The notes: generated by a model not told the origin, from the letters alone. DNA of 64,000 bases from Pseudobacillus wudalianchiensis (GCF_001685015.1 NZ_MAYT01000023.1:337791-401790), one strand, 5' to 3'. Counted from the first letter of the stretch, positions 7,794-15,579 are shown. Made by a program: numbers and translations.

Positions 7794-8822
7794 TCAGCAG
7801 ATTAACTGCATTTGTCCATTCTTATCACTAACAAATTCTGTTCCAAAATCTTCTTTTAGCAATACTTCAAAAATGGCCTCAAGCACATCAACAACAATGC
7901 TGTTTCCGGCTAGTGCATAAAGCGTGGCATTACGCTTTCCAGGCTTCGTTGGGAATTGCTTTAGCATCAGCTCAAAGTCTTCGTCATCAAATCCCATTAG
8001 CCGCCACACTTCCCGTTCAGTCAGATATCGATACATCGGCTTGTCTTCCAATCGAATAATACCGGCATTCGGACATCGGTCTTGGCGCTCTGTAATCGTC
8101 CAGCAGAAATCTTCAATCACGCTTAGTCGTCGCTTATACGCATCACTCGGCTTCACCGGATTGAATTCCTCGATCTTATTCAGCATCGATGGAATAGTAA
8201 TCATGTACTGAGGCGCCGTAACATTCTCTTCTAAGAAGCCTTTGATATGACGCATTGGTTTCTGTTTCAACCTTCCAAAATTAAAGGGTTTGCCCAATGT
8301 GGATATACAGAATACTCTTTCTCTGAAGTGAGGTATACCAAAGTCTCTTGCATCTAGCACATCAAAACTGTTCGAATATCCTAAGTCAGCCATGTCGTGC
8401 AGGTACTCATTGAAAGCTCCGACCGTCTTTTTATCAAGAACACCTGTGACATTCTCCCAAATAACTGCACGCGGCTTCCAGTCCCCCATATTTCTTATAA
8501 TCTTAATCGTCTCGTGCATTAGCGAACTTCTAGTACCGCTGCCTTTGCTTGCTCCACGTTTCTTTTTGTTTTTATCCATAACGCTTGAATACTGCGCTCG
8601 GGAGTTATCTTGGCAAGGACTACCATGCACTAGGATATCGGGTTGCAAGTTCCATCCAACAACTGACTGCGGTTTATGAGAGTGATCATATAGCGCGTTG
8701 TATGCCCTCACCCTGTTTTCTTGGATCTCCACGTAATCAATTGATTTATGTTCAATTCCCAAGTTAATCAACGCTTTTCGAGGCGCGCCAATGCCTCCAA
8801 ACAATTCTAAGATTTTAATCAC
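7794..8822 (-). CDS. C5-cytosine DNA methyltransferase (orphan)
   Basis: Transfers a methyl group from SAM to cytosine C5. SAM-binding motif I is ILELFGGIGAPRKAL at the N-terminus, the catalytic GSPCQDNS puts Cys near residue 70, ENV is near 120, RERVF near 165, and the C-terminal AGNSIVVDVLEAI is motif X. About 342 aa is a complete single-domain enzyme. A GTG at 8822 with AAGGAG 8 nt upstream gives the family-typical MIKILELFGG start, better than the ATG at 8843. No restriction endonuclease is adjacent, so it probably protects phage DNA from host restriction or has a regulatory role. Recognition sequence not predictable. Confidence 0.92.
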   Translation of the reverse strand: MIKILELFGGIGAPRKALINLGIEHKSIDYVEIQENRVRAYNALYDHSHKPQSVVGWNLQPDILVHGSPCQDNSRAQYSSVMDKNKKKRGASKGSGTRSSLMHETIKIIRNMGDWKPRAVIWENVTGVLDKKTVGAFNEYLHDMADLGYSNSFDVLDARDFGIPHFRERVFCISTLGKPFNFGRLKQKPMRHIKGFLEENVTAPQYMITIPSMLNKIEEFNPVKPSDAYKRRLSVIEDFCWTITERQDRCPNAGIIRLEDKPMYRYLTEREVWRLMGFDDEDFELMLKQFPTKPGKRNATLYALAGNSIVVDVLEAIFEVLLKEDFGTEFVSDKNGQMQLIC

Positions 8823-8968
8823 CGGCGTTTCTCCTTGTTTCACATTTTCAATGTACTGTTCATTAAGTAGTTTTCCTTTCTTCTCTCATTAACTGTTCAA
8901 TCAATTTTTGTTAATTAACAAATGCCTGAGTTACTTCATACAATAATCAAAAAATGGAGTTGATCTTC

Positions 8969-9304
8969 ATGGCGAAATGGATTGACGTATCGACATCACA
9001 ACATCAATTAAAACTTTTTGATGGAAATAGGCTTATAAAGGCTTACCCAATTGCAGTTGGAAAAATACTGTCACCAACGCCTTCTGGAACATACTCAATT
9101 ATCAATAAACAACACAATCCTGGCGGAGCATTTGGAGTGCTTTGGATGGGATTGTCAAAGCCTCATTATGGTATACACGGAACAAATAACCCAGCTTCCA
9201 TCGGCAAGAATGTCTCACATGGATGTATTAGAATGTTTAATCATGATGTTTTAGAATTATCATCTAGAGTTTCAATTGGTACTAGGGTGTTTATTCATAA
9301 ATGA
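8969..9304 (+). CDS. L,D-transpeptidase (YkuD domain) in prophage
   Basis: 111 aa, a bare YkuD catalytic domain without LysM, signal peptide or membrane helix. The active-site pattern is complete: GIHGTN (His near 70) and SHGCIRM (residues 83-89, nucleophile Cys86). The family makes 3-3 cross-links or attaches groups to peptidoglycan using the tetrapeptide. The ATG at 8969 has GGAG 9 nt upstream. It is read against all neighbouring phage genes, so it has its own transcription and is likely a lysogenic-conversion gene. How a protein without an export signal would reach the wall is unclear. Confidence 0.88.
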   Translation: MAKWIDVSTSQHQLKLFDGNRLIKAYPIAVGKILSPTPSGTYSIINKQHNPGGAFGVLWMGLSKPHYGIHGTNNPASIGKNVSHGCIRMFNHDVLELSSRVSIGTRVFIHK

Positions 9305-9345
9305 CTCTGTTAGTCTCATCCTCTTTATTACATAGTTTGTGTCGA

Positions 9346-9456
9346 CTATTCCTCAACAGCTTCCATCAGGTACTTACACTTGGGGCACTTCTTCATCGGA
9401 ATGATCTCTATAGACATTTCAAATACTCCACAATCTGTGCAACGGTATTCAATCAC
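9346..9456 (-). CDS. FmdB-like zinc-ribbon micropeptide
   Basis: 36 aa from a GTG that overlaps the stop of the upstream gene (GTGA). The sequence IEYRCTDCGVFEMSIEIIP followed by KKCPKCKYLMEAVEE has two CxxC pairs about 20 residues apart, like FmdB-type regulatory zinc ribbons. GGGGGAAG upstream serves as ribosome binding site. It is too short for usual ORF calling but has a clean motif and coupling. Confidence 0.65.
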   Translation of the reverse strand: MIEYRCTDCGVFEMSIEIIPMKKCPKCKYLMEAVEE

Positions 9457-9692
9457 TTTGCTTCCCCCAGTTCCTGCAGCTGCCGTTGAATCTTCCTCTG
9501 ACACTTGGAATGCTTGGTGTATTTGAGCCTTTGTTGAAGAGAAATAACTACTCGTTCTCTCCGATGCTTTTCATTCTTTTCAGCAAAGTAATCACGCGAC
9601 TGGATTAAGTATTTAGCAAACTGATTTCCGGATCCTGCCGCCTCCCGAATGACTGTTGCAACTGGACTAAATGATCTCTGTTTATCCCTCAC
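9453..9692 (-). CDS. small phage protein, unknown
   Basis: 79 aa from a GTG at 9692 (GGAGG 9 nt upstream; the GTG at 9701 overlaps that site). Very basic C-terminal half, LQQRLKYTKHSKCQRKIQRQ, suggests nucleic-acid binding. Overlaps the preceding gene by 11 nt and the following micropeptide by 3 nt. No family recognised. Confidence 0.6.
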   Translation of the reverse strand: MRDKQRSFSPVATVIREAAGSGNQFAKYLIQSRDYFAEKNEKHRRERVVISLQQRLKYTKHSKCQRKIQRQLQELGEAK

Positions 9693-9864
9693 TTTGCTCA
9701 CCCTCCATTTGCTTCATAGCCCATTGTTCAAACTCTGCTCGTTTCCGCGCTCCCCGATACTGGGCCAGCAACCGCTCCCGTTCTTCCGGTGCTGGCTTTG
9801 GATTAATCTTGCTGCTCAAGTCCATCCATTGTTTCATGTACTGTTCTGTTGTTAATCGGCTCAT
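9682..9864 (-). CDS. small phage protein, unknown
   Basis: 60 aa, helical and charged (PAPEERERLLAQYRGARKRAEF). GGAGGGGAGC precedes the ATG, which overlaps the stop of the previous 44-aa gene as ATGA. Tight overlap on both sides shows it belongs to the leftward early operon. No family recognised. Confidence 0.65.
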   Translation of the reverse strand: MSRLTTEQYMKQWMDLSSKINPKPAPEERERLLAQYRGARKRAEFEQWAMKQMEGEQSEG

Positions 9865-9995
9865 TTGCTCCCCTCCAGTGCTTCATTTGTAAGAGACTGA
9901 AACCATTCCCGATCATTTGTGTCCAGCGCCATATTGATATGCAACTGCTTCAATTCTGCTAAGTCCTCTGCTGTTAAATAGGCTTCCTTCCCCAT
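9861..9995 (-). CDS. phage micropeptide, unknown
   Basis: 44 aa, MGKEAYLTAEDLAELKQLHI and onward, with AAGGGAGGG at good spacing from the ATG and an ATGA overlap with the next gene. Short helical acidic protein; function unknown. Confidence 0.6.
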   Translation of the reverse strand: MGKEAYLTAEDLAELKQLHINMALDTNDREWFQSLTNEALEGSK

Positions 9996-10029
9996 CAGTG
10001 AGCCCTCCCTTATTTTCAGAGACTATTTA

Positions 10030-10506
10030 TTAAAACAACGACATCTGTTCAAAATTAGCCGACTCTTCCTCAACAAGTTCCATTTCGAAAGACTCTTCCA
10101 GCAGCTCCTCTTCAACCAATTGGAAATCAGTAAACCAATGAAGAGGAAAACGGCCACCCAACTGCTTCCGATCTCGATCTTTATAAAACGTGGCATTTTT
10201 TCGATTGGCTTCTGGAAGTATAAAAAACCGGTTCTTTAGTTTGTGAAATGTAAACTGTTTCTCAGGCCTCCAAATAAACTGTGCGCTGTACATCTTACCT
10301 TGCTCTAATGGAGGTAGATCAGCAGCATTCGGTTCCGGCGGCCACCCATCAAGAGCCTGGAATTTATCAGCTTGAAAGCACCCCATGTGAGCATTTTTAT
10401 TAAGAAAGCGAGAAACATAATAATTTAACGGTCCGTTCGGAAAGAGGTAAACAGTTTTGGGAAACTCACCGGCGAGTTCCGGATCCACGCACACTCCTTG
10501 TAGCAT
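10030..10506 (-). CDS. phage protein, unknown
   Basis: 158 aa, rich in aromatic and basic residues in the first two thirds (PKTVYLFPNGPLNYYVSRFL; FIWRPEKQFTFHKLKNRFFI) and very acidic at the C-terminus (VEEELLEESFEMELVEEES). Lies 15 nt after the DUF1064 gene. The acidic tail may mimic DNA or bind a basic partner. Family not recognised. Confidence 0.65.
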   Translation of the reverse strand: MLQGVCVDPELAGEFPKTVYLFPNGPLNYYVSRFLNKNAHMGCFQADKFQALDGWPPEPNAADLPPLEQGKMYSAQFIWRPEKQFTFHKLKNRFFILPEANRKNATFYKDRDRKQLGGRFPLHWFTDFQLVEEELLEESFEMELVEEESANFEQMSLF

Positions 10507-10520
10507 GATTTATCACTCCT

Positions 10521-10961
10521 TTAACGTTTTCGCTTCCATGCTCCGTTTGTATATTCCATGACAACTACTTCTGTACCAAGCTGCCGTTCTAATAGCTTTC
10601 TTCTTAGCGAAAAATCTCTTGAAGCAGGCCCACCTTTTATATCAACAATTTCTGTCCATCCGTTTTTATAAGTAACTAAAAAATCAGCTGTATATTTAGC
10701 GCCTGCTTTCGTTTTTGAGCCTTTTCCTGAGCAAAGGGAACATTGAATAGCTCTTCCTGTTTTCTTGCTTATATTGCGCCCTGTGCCCTCACAACGGTAG
10801 CAAATAACTGTATACGCTGGTATTACTTCAAACTCTGGCTGGACTTGCACCGATTGAACGGCCGGATCTACAGAAAGCAGCTTGTGGTAATCTGCCTCCG
10901 CTTTACTGTCATAAACTCGACCATTCCAGACTCTTTTCCTCGCTTTCCATTTACGCGCCAT
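10521..10961 (-). CDS. DUF1064 phage nuclease-like protein with zinc knuckle
   Basis: 146 aa. The start with VWNGRVYDSKAEADYHK and the later YTADFLVTYKNGWTEIVDIK, carrying a D..(D/E)xK-like pattern, fit DUF1064, a PD-(D/E)XK-related phage family. Inserted between these (about residues 53-80) is a DnaJ-type zinc knuckle, CYRCEGTG and CSLCSGKG. The start overlaps the DUF6011-like gene by 11 nt. Probably acts on branched or recombining phage DNA; this is inferred from fold family and location beside replication and recombination genes. Confidence 0.75.
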   Translation of the reverse strand: MARKWKARKRVWNGRVYDSKAEADYHKLLSVDPAVQSVQVQPEFEVIPAYTVICYRCEGTGRNISKKTGRAIQCSLCSGKGSKTKAGAKYTADFLVTYKNGWTEIVDIKGGPASRDFSLRRKLLERQLGTEVVVMEYTNGAWKRKR

Positions 10962-11130
10962 ACAATTCCACTTCCGTCATATCCATTACTTCATCCATTT
11001 TGATTTGAATCTTTTCAAATTCTGCCTCTGCATCTTCAATCGCCTGTTTTTTCTTACAGACGGGGCCCATGCCGGCTTCCATGCTCTTCTGTGACCTCAA
11101 AGGACGGTTACAACGCTCACATAGTTTCAT
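10951..11130 (-). CDS. small zinc-binding phage protein (DUF6011-like)
   Basis: 59 aa. MKLCERCNRPLRSQKSMEAG then MGPVCKKKQ matches the short zinc motif CxxCxRPL..S...GMGPVC seen in DUF6011-type proteins; the rest is an acidic helix. Stop overlaps the DUF1064 start. The ATG at 11130 follows a GGGGTG-type site. Too short for most callers, but motif and coupling are convincing. Confidence 0.7.
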   Translation of the reverse strand: MKLCERCNRPLRSQKSMEAGMGPVCKKKQAIEDAEAEFEKIQIKMDEVMDMTEVELYGA

Positions 11131-11147
11131 TCAGAACACCCCTTTAT

Positions 11148-11378
11148 CTACAAATCCAAACTCAGCTGACCACTTGCAGCTTCCTTTTGAAGCTCGTCTA
11201 TTCTTTTGTGTAGTCTCTTGTTTTCCTCACGTAATTCGGTTGTTATAACGGCAGAAGAACTTGCATTCTTTACACAACGTTCATGTACGATGTGGTTTCT
11301 CCACATTGTCCATTCATCCTCCCAGACTATTCCTTCGTAAAAGATGCAATCATCCGGAAAAATAATGCCGCTGGCCAT
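11148..11378 (-). CDS. phage protein, unknown
   Basis: 76 aa. ATG at 11378 has AAGGGGAG 6 nt upstream. The N-terminal half has Cys and His residues (DDCIFYEG; HERCVK), while the C-terminal half is a leucine-heptad coiled coil (LREENKRLHKRIDELQKEA) that suggests dimerisation. It starts 2 nt after the previous stop. Unknown role. Confidence 0.65.
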   Translation of the reverse strand: MASGIIFPDDCIFYEGIVWEDEWTMWRNHIVHERCVKNASSSAVITTELREENKRLHKRIDELQKEAASGQLSLDL

Positions 11379-11380
11379 AA

Positions 11381-11548
11381 TCAACTCCCCTTTTTCAATA
11401 CTGCTACCGTCAACAACCGCCGTAATTCGATATATCCCATTTCCTGAACAGAAACGTTCCCGCTTTGGCTGATCCCCATGCCTAGCAATTGTTCAATGAC
11501 AGATTGTCGTTTCAGTTCCTGAACAGTTACTTTTTCTTTAGTTCTCAT
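11381..11548 (-). CDS. small phage protein, possibly FbpA-like
   Basis: 55 aa. LKRQSVIEQLLGMGISQSGN and a following ELRRLL helix resemble the pattern of Fur-regulated basic protein-like small proteins (K/R-rich helix, LxxLGI turn, second helix). The match is weak. AAAGGACGTGAGC precedes the ATG, which overlaps the previous stop (TGATG). Confidence 0.55.
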   Translation of the reverse strand: MRTKEKVTVQELKRQSVIEQLLGMGISQSGNVSVQEMGYIELRRLLTVAVLKKGS

Positions 11549-11742
11549 CAGCTCACGTCCTTTTCAGCAAGAGCGTACCGTTGTAAAGCTGCCTCTAGTT
11601 CCTCATCAAACTTAGCCATTCTCTTATTCTTTTCAACAAGGGCCGCCCCTGAAATAGGGCCGCATATCGGGCAAGGTTGGATGTAAAGCAATGATCCATC
11701 CTGACCTCCAACTGAATGTGTACCACCGCATAAATCACACAT
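11548..11742 (-). CDS. zinc-ribbon phage protein
   Basis: 64 aa: MCDLCGGTHSVGGQDGSLLY then QPCPICGP form a two-CxxC zinc ribbon of the kind often annotated beside phage DnaC; the tail is a charged helix. The ATG at 11742 overlaps the dnaC stop by one base, and GGAGG of its site lies inside the dnaC coding end. Confidence 0.7.
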   Translation of the reverse strand: MCDLCGGTHSVGGQDGSLLYIQPCPICGPISGAALVEKNKRMAKFDEELEAALQRYALAEKDVS

Positions 11743-12656
11743 TATCGTTTTAACCTCCAATCAATTCCTTCTGCTTCTAGCACAAATTTTCCGCATTCTC
11801 CGATCAACCGGCTGGCCCCTGCATATCCTATCTTGTCAGCAAGCGTGCCGCGATCTTCATTGCTGTTGAAGACGATCGGCTTTTGTTTACGGTACCGCTC
11901 GTTAATAATCGTGTAGTACATTCGCTCGCGCGGCTCTGTCCAGCTCACTTTTCCGATGTCATCCCAAATGAGTACATCTGCTGATAAAGCACCGTTTAAG
12001 AGACGGTTATACGTTTCTCCCCCGTCATCCATTTTCTTTGCTTGCATAAGCTCTTCCATGAAAGTTACATCCGATACCGTTAGCACGTTAAAGCCTTCCT
12101 TGATCAGCTGTTTAGCCAAAGCAATTTGCAAATGAGTTTTACCAATGCCGTAATTGTTGTGTTTTTGTTTCAAGGCGGACCGTTCTGCAGCAGGCATTTC
12201 TTTCAAACGCTGCTCCCCGAAAACTGCGAGCAAACCGTAATTATTAGACGGGATCACCTTCTCTTTCCCGTCACCGTTTTTGATGATTTTGAAGAGTGAC
12301 CGGTACTCCTTTGTTAATTCCAGCATTTCTTTCTGAATTGGCGATGTAGTTTCATAGTTTTCAAAGTTCGCCTTGGTAAACTCCTCCGGAATCAGGGACT
12401 GTTTGAATCGCCGTTTCCACGCCTTTCTTTCACGGCATTCACACGGTTTAGAGAAGGTATACATCAAGTTGTTTGTTGATTTCTTTTGGTAGTACACTAG
12501 CTCTGTATCCTTACAAACAGGACATTCATATTCATCCGCCCCATGCTCTTCGGGCTTCTTCGAGTTCTCGATAGGCTTGATCCGCTGATTTGCCTTTGCC
12601 TGTAGATCCGCCATTACTTCCGCGATGCTGGTAAACTTTCTGGCCACTCTCTTCAC
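11742..12656 (-). CDS. phage DnaC/DnaI-like helicase loader (PBSX XkdC-like)
   Basis: AAA+ ATPase that loads the host replicative helicase at the phage origin. Residues 45-75 hold a zinc cluster (CPVC and CECRERK) as in DnaI-type loaders. The P-loop is the phage-type NNYGIGKTHLQIALAK near 175, preceded by an insertion (GEQRLKEMPAAERSALKQKH) that also occurs, as I recall, in skin YqaM-like relatives. Walker B is DVLIWDDIGK. C-terminal EGIDWRLKR is short. The start region overlaps the dnaD-like gene by 125 nt in another frame. An internal start inside the overlap is possible. Confidence 0.85.
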   Translation of the reverse strand: MKRVARKFTSIAEVMADLQAKANQRIKPIENSKKPEEHGADEYECPVCKDTELVYYQKKSTNNLMYTFSKPCECRERKAWKRRFKQSLIPEEFTKANFENYETTSPIQKEMLELTKEYRSLFKIIKNGDGKEKVIPSNNYGLLAVFGEQRLKEMPAAERSALKQKHNNYGIGKTHLQIALAKQLIKEGFNVLTVSDVTFMEELMQAKKMDDGGETYNRLLNGALSADVLIWDDIGKVSWTEPRERMYYTIINERYRKQKPIVFNSNEDRGTLADKIGYAGASRLIGECGKFVLEAEGIDWRLKR

Positions 12657-13308
12657 CTCGTTTTTTGTTTTTGTTAGGATTCTTCAAAATGGACTCCACG
12701 TACTTTAGATTGCGGGCTCCATATAGAACTGCTTCACCCATAGCATGTAAAACTAAAGCTTCTCCATAATCGTCAATCAAGCTTCCTAACGTATTTGCTA
12801 CAAATCCGCTAAGCTGGCCAAACCCTTCTTGTTCGTAAAAATGAAAAGGATTAACCGACACGCGCGTATCTTCTTCATCATCTTCTTTATCTTTTTGTTT
12901 AGTTTTATTTAGTTTAATTAATGCGGAACTAACTCCGGAACTAGGTGCGGAACTAACCTCGGCACTAACTGCGGAACGAAGTGCGGAAATATTTTCCGAC
13001 CTTTGAGGAAGTTCGGAATTATTTTCCGTTCTTTCAAAGGAAATGATCTTGTAAGTGGGTGCTTTTCCTTTTCTGGAAGCAAAGTCAATTCGGCCTTTTT
13101 GCTTCAATTCATTTCTCACTTTTCGGAGGGTGCGATCTGTTAATCCTGTTTTGACGCATAGCACCGATTCAGCCACCGTAAATGTTTCTGCCCATCCAGC
13201 CTTATTATTTATGTGCATGAGTGCGTACCATAAATTAATTGCTGATGGTGACAGTTCATTTATTTCGAGCCAATCATAGAATGCGTTCATTTCTCTGATG
13301 TAGTTCAC
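12532..13308 (-). CDS. phage replication initiator, DnaD-like (YqaL/XkdB-like)
   Basis: 258 aa. The N-terminal winged helix (LSPSAINLWYALMHINNKAG then FTVAESVLCVKTGLTDRTLR) binds origin DNA; a Ser/Ala-rich low-complexity linker follows at about residues 110-135; the C-terminal DnaD-like helical domain (EQEGFGQLSGFVANTLGSLI) ends with YVESILKN. GTG start has AAAGGAGGG 7 nt upstream. The linker DNA is made of 12-bp iterons, so the gene likely carries the phage origin. Works with the DnaC-like protein just downstream. Confidence 0.85.
   Translation of the reverse strand: MNYIREMNAFYDWLEINELSPSAINLWYALMHINNKAGWAETFTVAESVLCVKTGLTDRTLRKVRNELKQKGRIDFASRKGKAPTYKIISFERTENNSELPQRSENISALRSAVSAEVSSAPSSGVSSALIKLNKTKQKDKEDDEEDTRVSVNPFHFYEQEGFGQLSGFVANTLGSLIDDYGEALVLHAMGEAVLYGARNLKYVESILKNPNKNKKRGEESGQKVYQHRGSNGGSTGKGKSADQAYRELEEARRAWGG
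12895..13028. repeat. iteron array and AT-rich block, probable phage replication origin
   Basis: Six contiguous 12-bp repeats run from 12923 to 12994 with a consensus close to GCGGAACTAACT; they begin at 12923, 12935, 12947, 12959, 12971 and 12983. A further related unit, TCGGAATTATTTTCCG, lies at 13013. The left flank (12895-12922) is almost pure A/T, a candidate unwinding element. Initiator genes that contain their own iteron origin are the rule in lambdoid and SPP1-like phages. The protein linker encoded here is low-complexity Ser/Ala/Val, as expected when DNA rather than protein sequence is selected. Confidence 0.7.
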
Positions 13309-13310
13309 GC

Positions 13311-13478
13311 TTAATCCCTCCTTTCACATACCGCGAATCCATTCTCCACTCTTTTAATTTGATAGTTTGGGTAACACTTTTTCATATATTGCAAGATTAG
13401 TAGCTTCAAATGCTCCTGATCCTTTGCCTCCTCCCACAAGCGCTGCGGGAGGACAACAGAAGTTTTTATATTAATCAT
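13311..13478 (-). CDS. small phage protein, unknown
   Basis: 55 aa, MINIKTSVVLPQRLWEEAKD and onward, ending AVCERRD. The ATG overlaps the recT stop (TGATGA region). Its end provides the ribosome site of the dnaD-like gene 2 nt later. Such short proteins commonly separate recT from the initiator in PBSX-like phages; function unknown. Confidence 0.65.
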   Translation of the reverse strand: MINIKTSVVLPQRLWEEAKDQEHLKLLILQYMKKCYPNYQIKRVENGFAVCERRD

Positions 13479-14314
13479 CAGCCTTCAAATCCAAAGTCCT
13501 GTTGCAAGGGCTCTTTTTTGTCTTCCGATTCAGCAGCTGGCTCTTCTTTCGGCGTTTCAATTACCGGATCTTCCATATCGATGTATTCCGGTTCAGCTGT
13601 TATGTCTTTCCTTACAACTTCATCTTGTACAGCCTGCTGCTGCACTTCGATGGAGATCGGCAGGTACTTCCACATGTGGCGGATCACTGTTTTCTTGGCC
13701 ATTTCTTCAAAATCTGTTACCCAAGGTCCATTCTTCGATGCTTTGGAACGGCCCCTTCTCTTATCAATTTCCTGCATGTCCATAACTTCAAATTGGTACC
13801 CGCCATCTTTAAAATGTGCTACTCCATAGACATGGGTCATGTTTCCTCGATTCCCCGCAGCTGGTTTATGGATAAGCTTTGGATTTAAACCCAACTCGTA
13901 TTCAAAATCATCATTTTCAAAAACGGCATGAGCATAAATGTTTTGAATCTGGCCAGATCTTCTAGCAAGGTCAATCATGCCTTTATATCCGATAATGAAT
14001 GTGGCTTCTTTTCCGTAAGGAATGATGTAACAATGTCCAATCAGCCCGGGCTCCAATCCAAGCTGTGCAGCTTGCATGACAGCCCCCATAAGAGATGAAA
14101 TATTACATTCCAGCAATTTTGGTGTAGTTCTTATAGTTGTCAAAGCAATTCTTGCAAGCCGATCAGCATCCATATGTTTAGGCAACGCCTTTTCAATTTC
14201 CGGCCCCATCTTCTTTAAATAAGCTGCGATTGTATTGGCTGGAGAAGCAGGAGCATTGTTGCCCCCGTTCGCCTTATTAGCTAATTGATTTTTAACGTCT
14301 TTATTTGTAGCCAT
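13478..14314 (-). CDS. recT: RecT-family single-strand annealing recombinase
   Basis: 278 aa. Core RecT motifs are present: CNISSLMGAVMQAAQLGLEP, then HCYIIPYGKEATFIIGYKGM and IDLARRSG. The C-terminal 50 residues are acidic and disordered (EDPVIETPKEEPAAESEDKK). RecT anneals complementary strands made by the partner exonuclease, here the YqaJ-type enzyme encoded 10 nt upstream, giving RecA-independent phage recombination. The pair matches skin yqaJ-yqaK. Confidence 0.93.
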   Translation of the reverse strand: MATNKDVKNQLANKANGGNNAPASPANTIAAYLKKMGPEIEKALPKHMDADRLARIALTTIRTTPKLLECNISSLMGAVMQAAQLGLEPGLIGHCYIIPYGKEATFIIGYKGMIDLARRSGQIQNIYAHAVFENDDFEYELGLNPKLIHKPAAGNRGNMTHVYGVAHFKDGGYQFEVMDMQEIDKRRGRSKASKNGPWVTDFEEMAKKTVIRHMWKYLPISIEVQQQAVQDEVVRKDITAEPEYIDMEDPVIETPKEEPAAESEDKKEPLQQDFGFEG

Positions 14315-14324
14315 TGTCTTCCTC

Positions 14325-15260
14325 CTATTTCACCGCAAACCGGCGGTAGCTGGATTGTTTTGCATACTGGTTATAAAGCTCGGGATGATCTTTCAAGAAT
14401 GATTTGCTGTCGAACCGGTTAGAGCTGACCGTCTTCCAGGTCACAACTCGTTCGCCGGCAAAAGCTTTTTCATTCTCTCCCATAAGGGCTTTAATTTGAT
14501 TTTCATACTCTTTCTTTTGAGTCTCTAATTCCTTTAGTTCGACTGACACCTGATCCAGCGCTTCTAATAGTTGGTCTGCTTCATTTGGCAGCTCAACCTC
14601 TGTCAATGGTACCGACTCGGGATAAAGAGCCTTGAGCAAATCACTGGAAGCATCTGATCCGTCAAACATCGGCGGGTTATTTGCTTCGACATGGTTTTTC
14701 CAAAAATTTGTCTCGATGTCGATTAGGTATTGAATCAGTTCCTCATCCCGTTCGATTTTCTTATAAATAAATTTATTACCGCCGATAAGAACAGCGATCC
14801 ACCAAGCCGTATAACCCGTTACCGCCATATAGTGCTGGCATTGAAGCAAGTAAGAAGCTGGAACCTCTTCTCCTTCCCATTCCGCTTTCAGATACTCAGA
14901 AGCTGTTTTGCATTCAAGCCCCTCTTTTGTTCCAACAATCAATCGATCTACATTGGCGAGCATAAATGGATATTCTGGATGCTTTAGAATGGCATTACGC
15001 TTGCGTACTTTTAAACCTGTTCGTTTAGTAAATTCCTGAGCTACCACTTCCTCTAGGACGTTTCCAAAGTAGGCAGCTTCACCAGCTATATCTTCATCAG
15101 GAGCTTGTCCTGTTTTATCAAGGAACACAGCGACTGGAGACTTCCATTTATTCAATCCAGCAATGGCTGCGGCATCTGAACCGCCAATTCCTGCTTTACG
15201 AGCTTTCAACCATTCTTCACGATTCATGTCATTCGTCATCGCAAATACTTGCGCTTGCAT
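14325..15260 (-). CDS. yqaJ: YqaJ-family viral exonuclease (RecE-like)
   Basis: 311 aa. PD-(D/E)XK exonuclease that resects double-strand ends for RecT. Visible motifs: WLKARKAGIGGSDAAAIAGL at the N-terminus, YFGNVLEEVVAQEF, then the catalytic ANVDRLIVGTKEGLECKTAS (D..ExK) and QCQHYMAVTG. A coiled coil (LDQVSVELKELETQKKEYEN) precedes the C-terminal part. ATG at 15260 has GAGGAGGG 6 nt upstream; an in-frame start at 15302 has none. Confidence 0.92.
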   Translation of the reverse strand: MQAQVFAMTNDMNREEWLKARKAGIGGSDAAAIAGLNKWKSPVAVFLDKTGQAPDEDIAGEAAYFGNVLEEVVAQEFTKRTGLKVRKRNAILKHPEYPFMLANVDRLIVGTKEGLECKTASEYLKAEWEGEEVPASYLLQCQHYMAVTGYTAWWIAVLIGGNKFIYKKIERDEELIQYLIDIETNFWKNHVEANNPPMFDGSDASSDLLKALYPESVPLTEVELPNEADQLLEALDQVSVELKELETQKKEYENQIKALMGENEKAFAGERVVTWKTVSSNRFDSKSFLKDHPELYNQYAKQSSYRRFAVK

Positions 15261-15331
15261 TAAGAGCCCTCCTCTTGATTCGTTTTTCAAAGTTCGGTAC
15301 AATAAAAGAAATCAATTATTTTTAAAGACCT

Positions 15332-15358
15332 GACTCGCTCTGCAAAGCGAGTCTTTTT
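15332..15358 (+). terminator. hairpin with T run
   Basis: GACTCGCT-CTGCAA-AGCGAGTC followed by TTTTT on the plus strand. It touches the stop of the yqaI-like gene, which is read leftward. In the leftward direction the stem is followed by AGGTCTTTAAAAAT, a weaker stop. Confidence 0.5.
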
Positions 15359-15579
15359 CATTCCGCTGTTTTGTATTGAGCGCCAAGATATTCGATTAGA
15401 TAATCCTCCAAATTCTCCTCAAGGACGATCTCTCCACCAATTTCAATGATTGAATCACCGATTAAGATTTCATCACCCATAGCATCAATGCCGCAATGCT
15501 CCGGTTGGCTTACCATATTTGCATAACCTGTTTCCATAGTTTGAGTGATTGCTGGATGTTCGATATTCATTTGTTTCAC
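15358..15579 (-). CDS. YqaI-like phage protein
   Basis: 73 aa. The pattern IEHPAI..TGY, CGIDAMGDEILIGDSIIE, then an acidic strand and LEDYLIEYLGAQYKTAE fits the YqaI family of skin-like prophages, which is encoded just before the yqaJ-recT pair as here. Function unknown. AGAAGGTG precedes the ATG. Confidence 0.7.
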   Translation of the reverse strand: MKQMNIEHPAITQTMETGYANMVSQPEHCGIDAMGDEILIGDSIIEIGGEIVLEENLEDYLIEYLGAQYKTAE

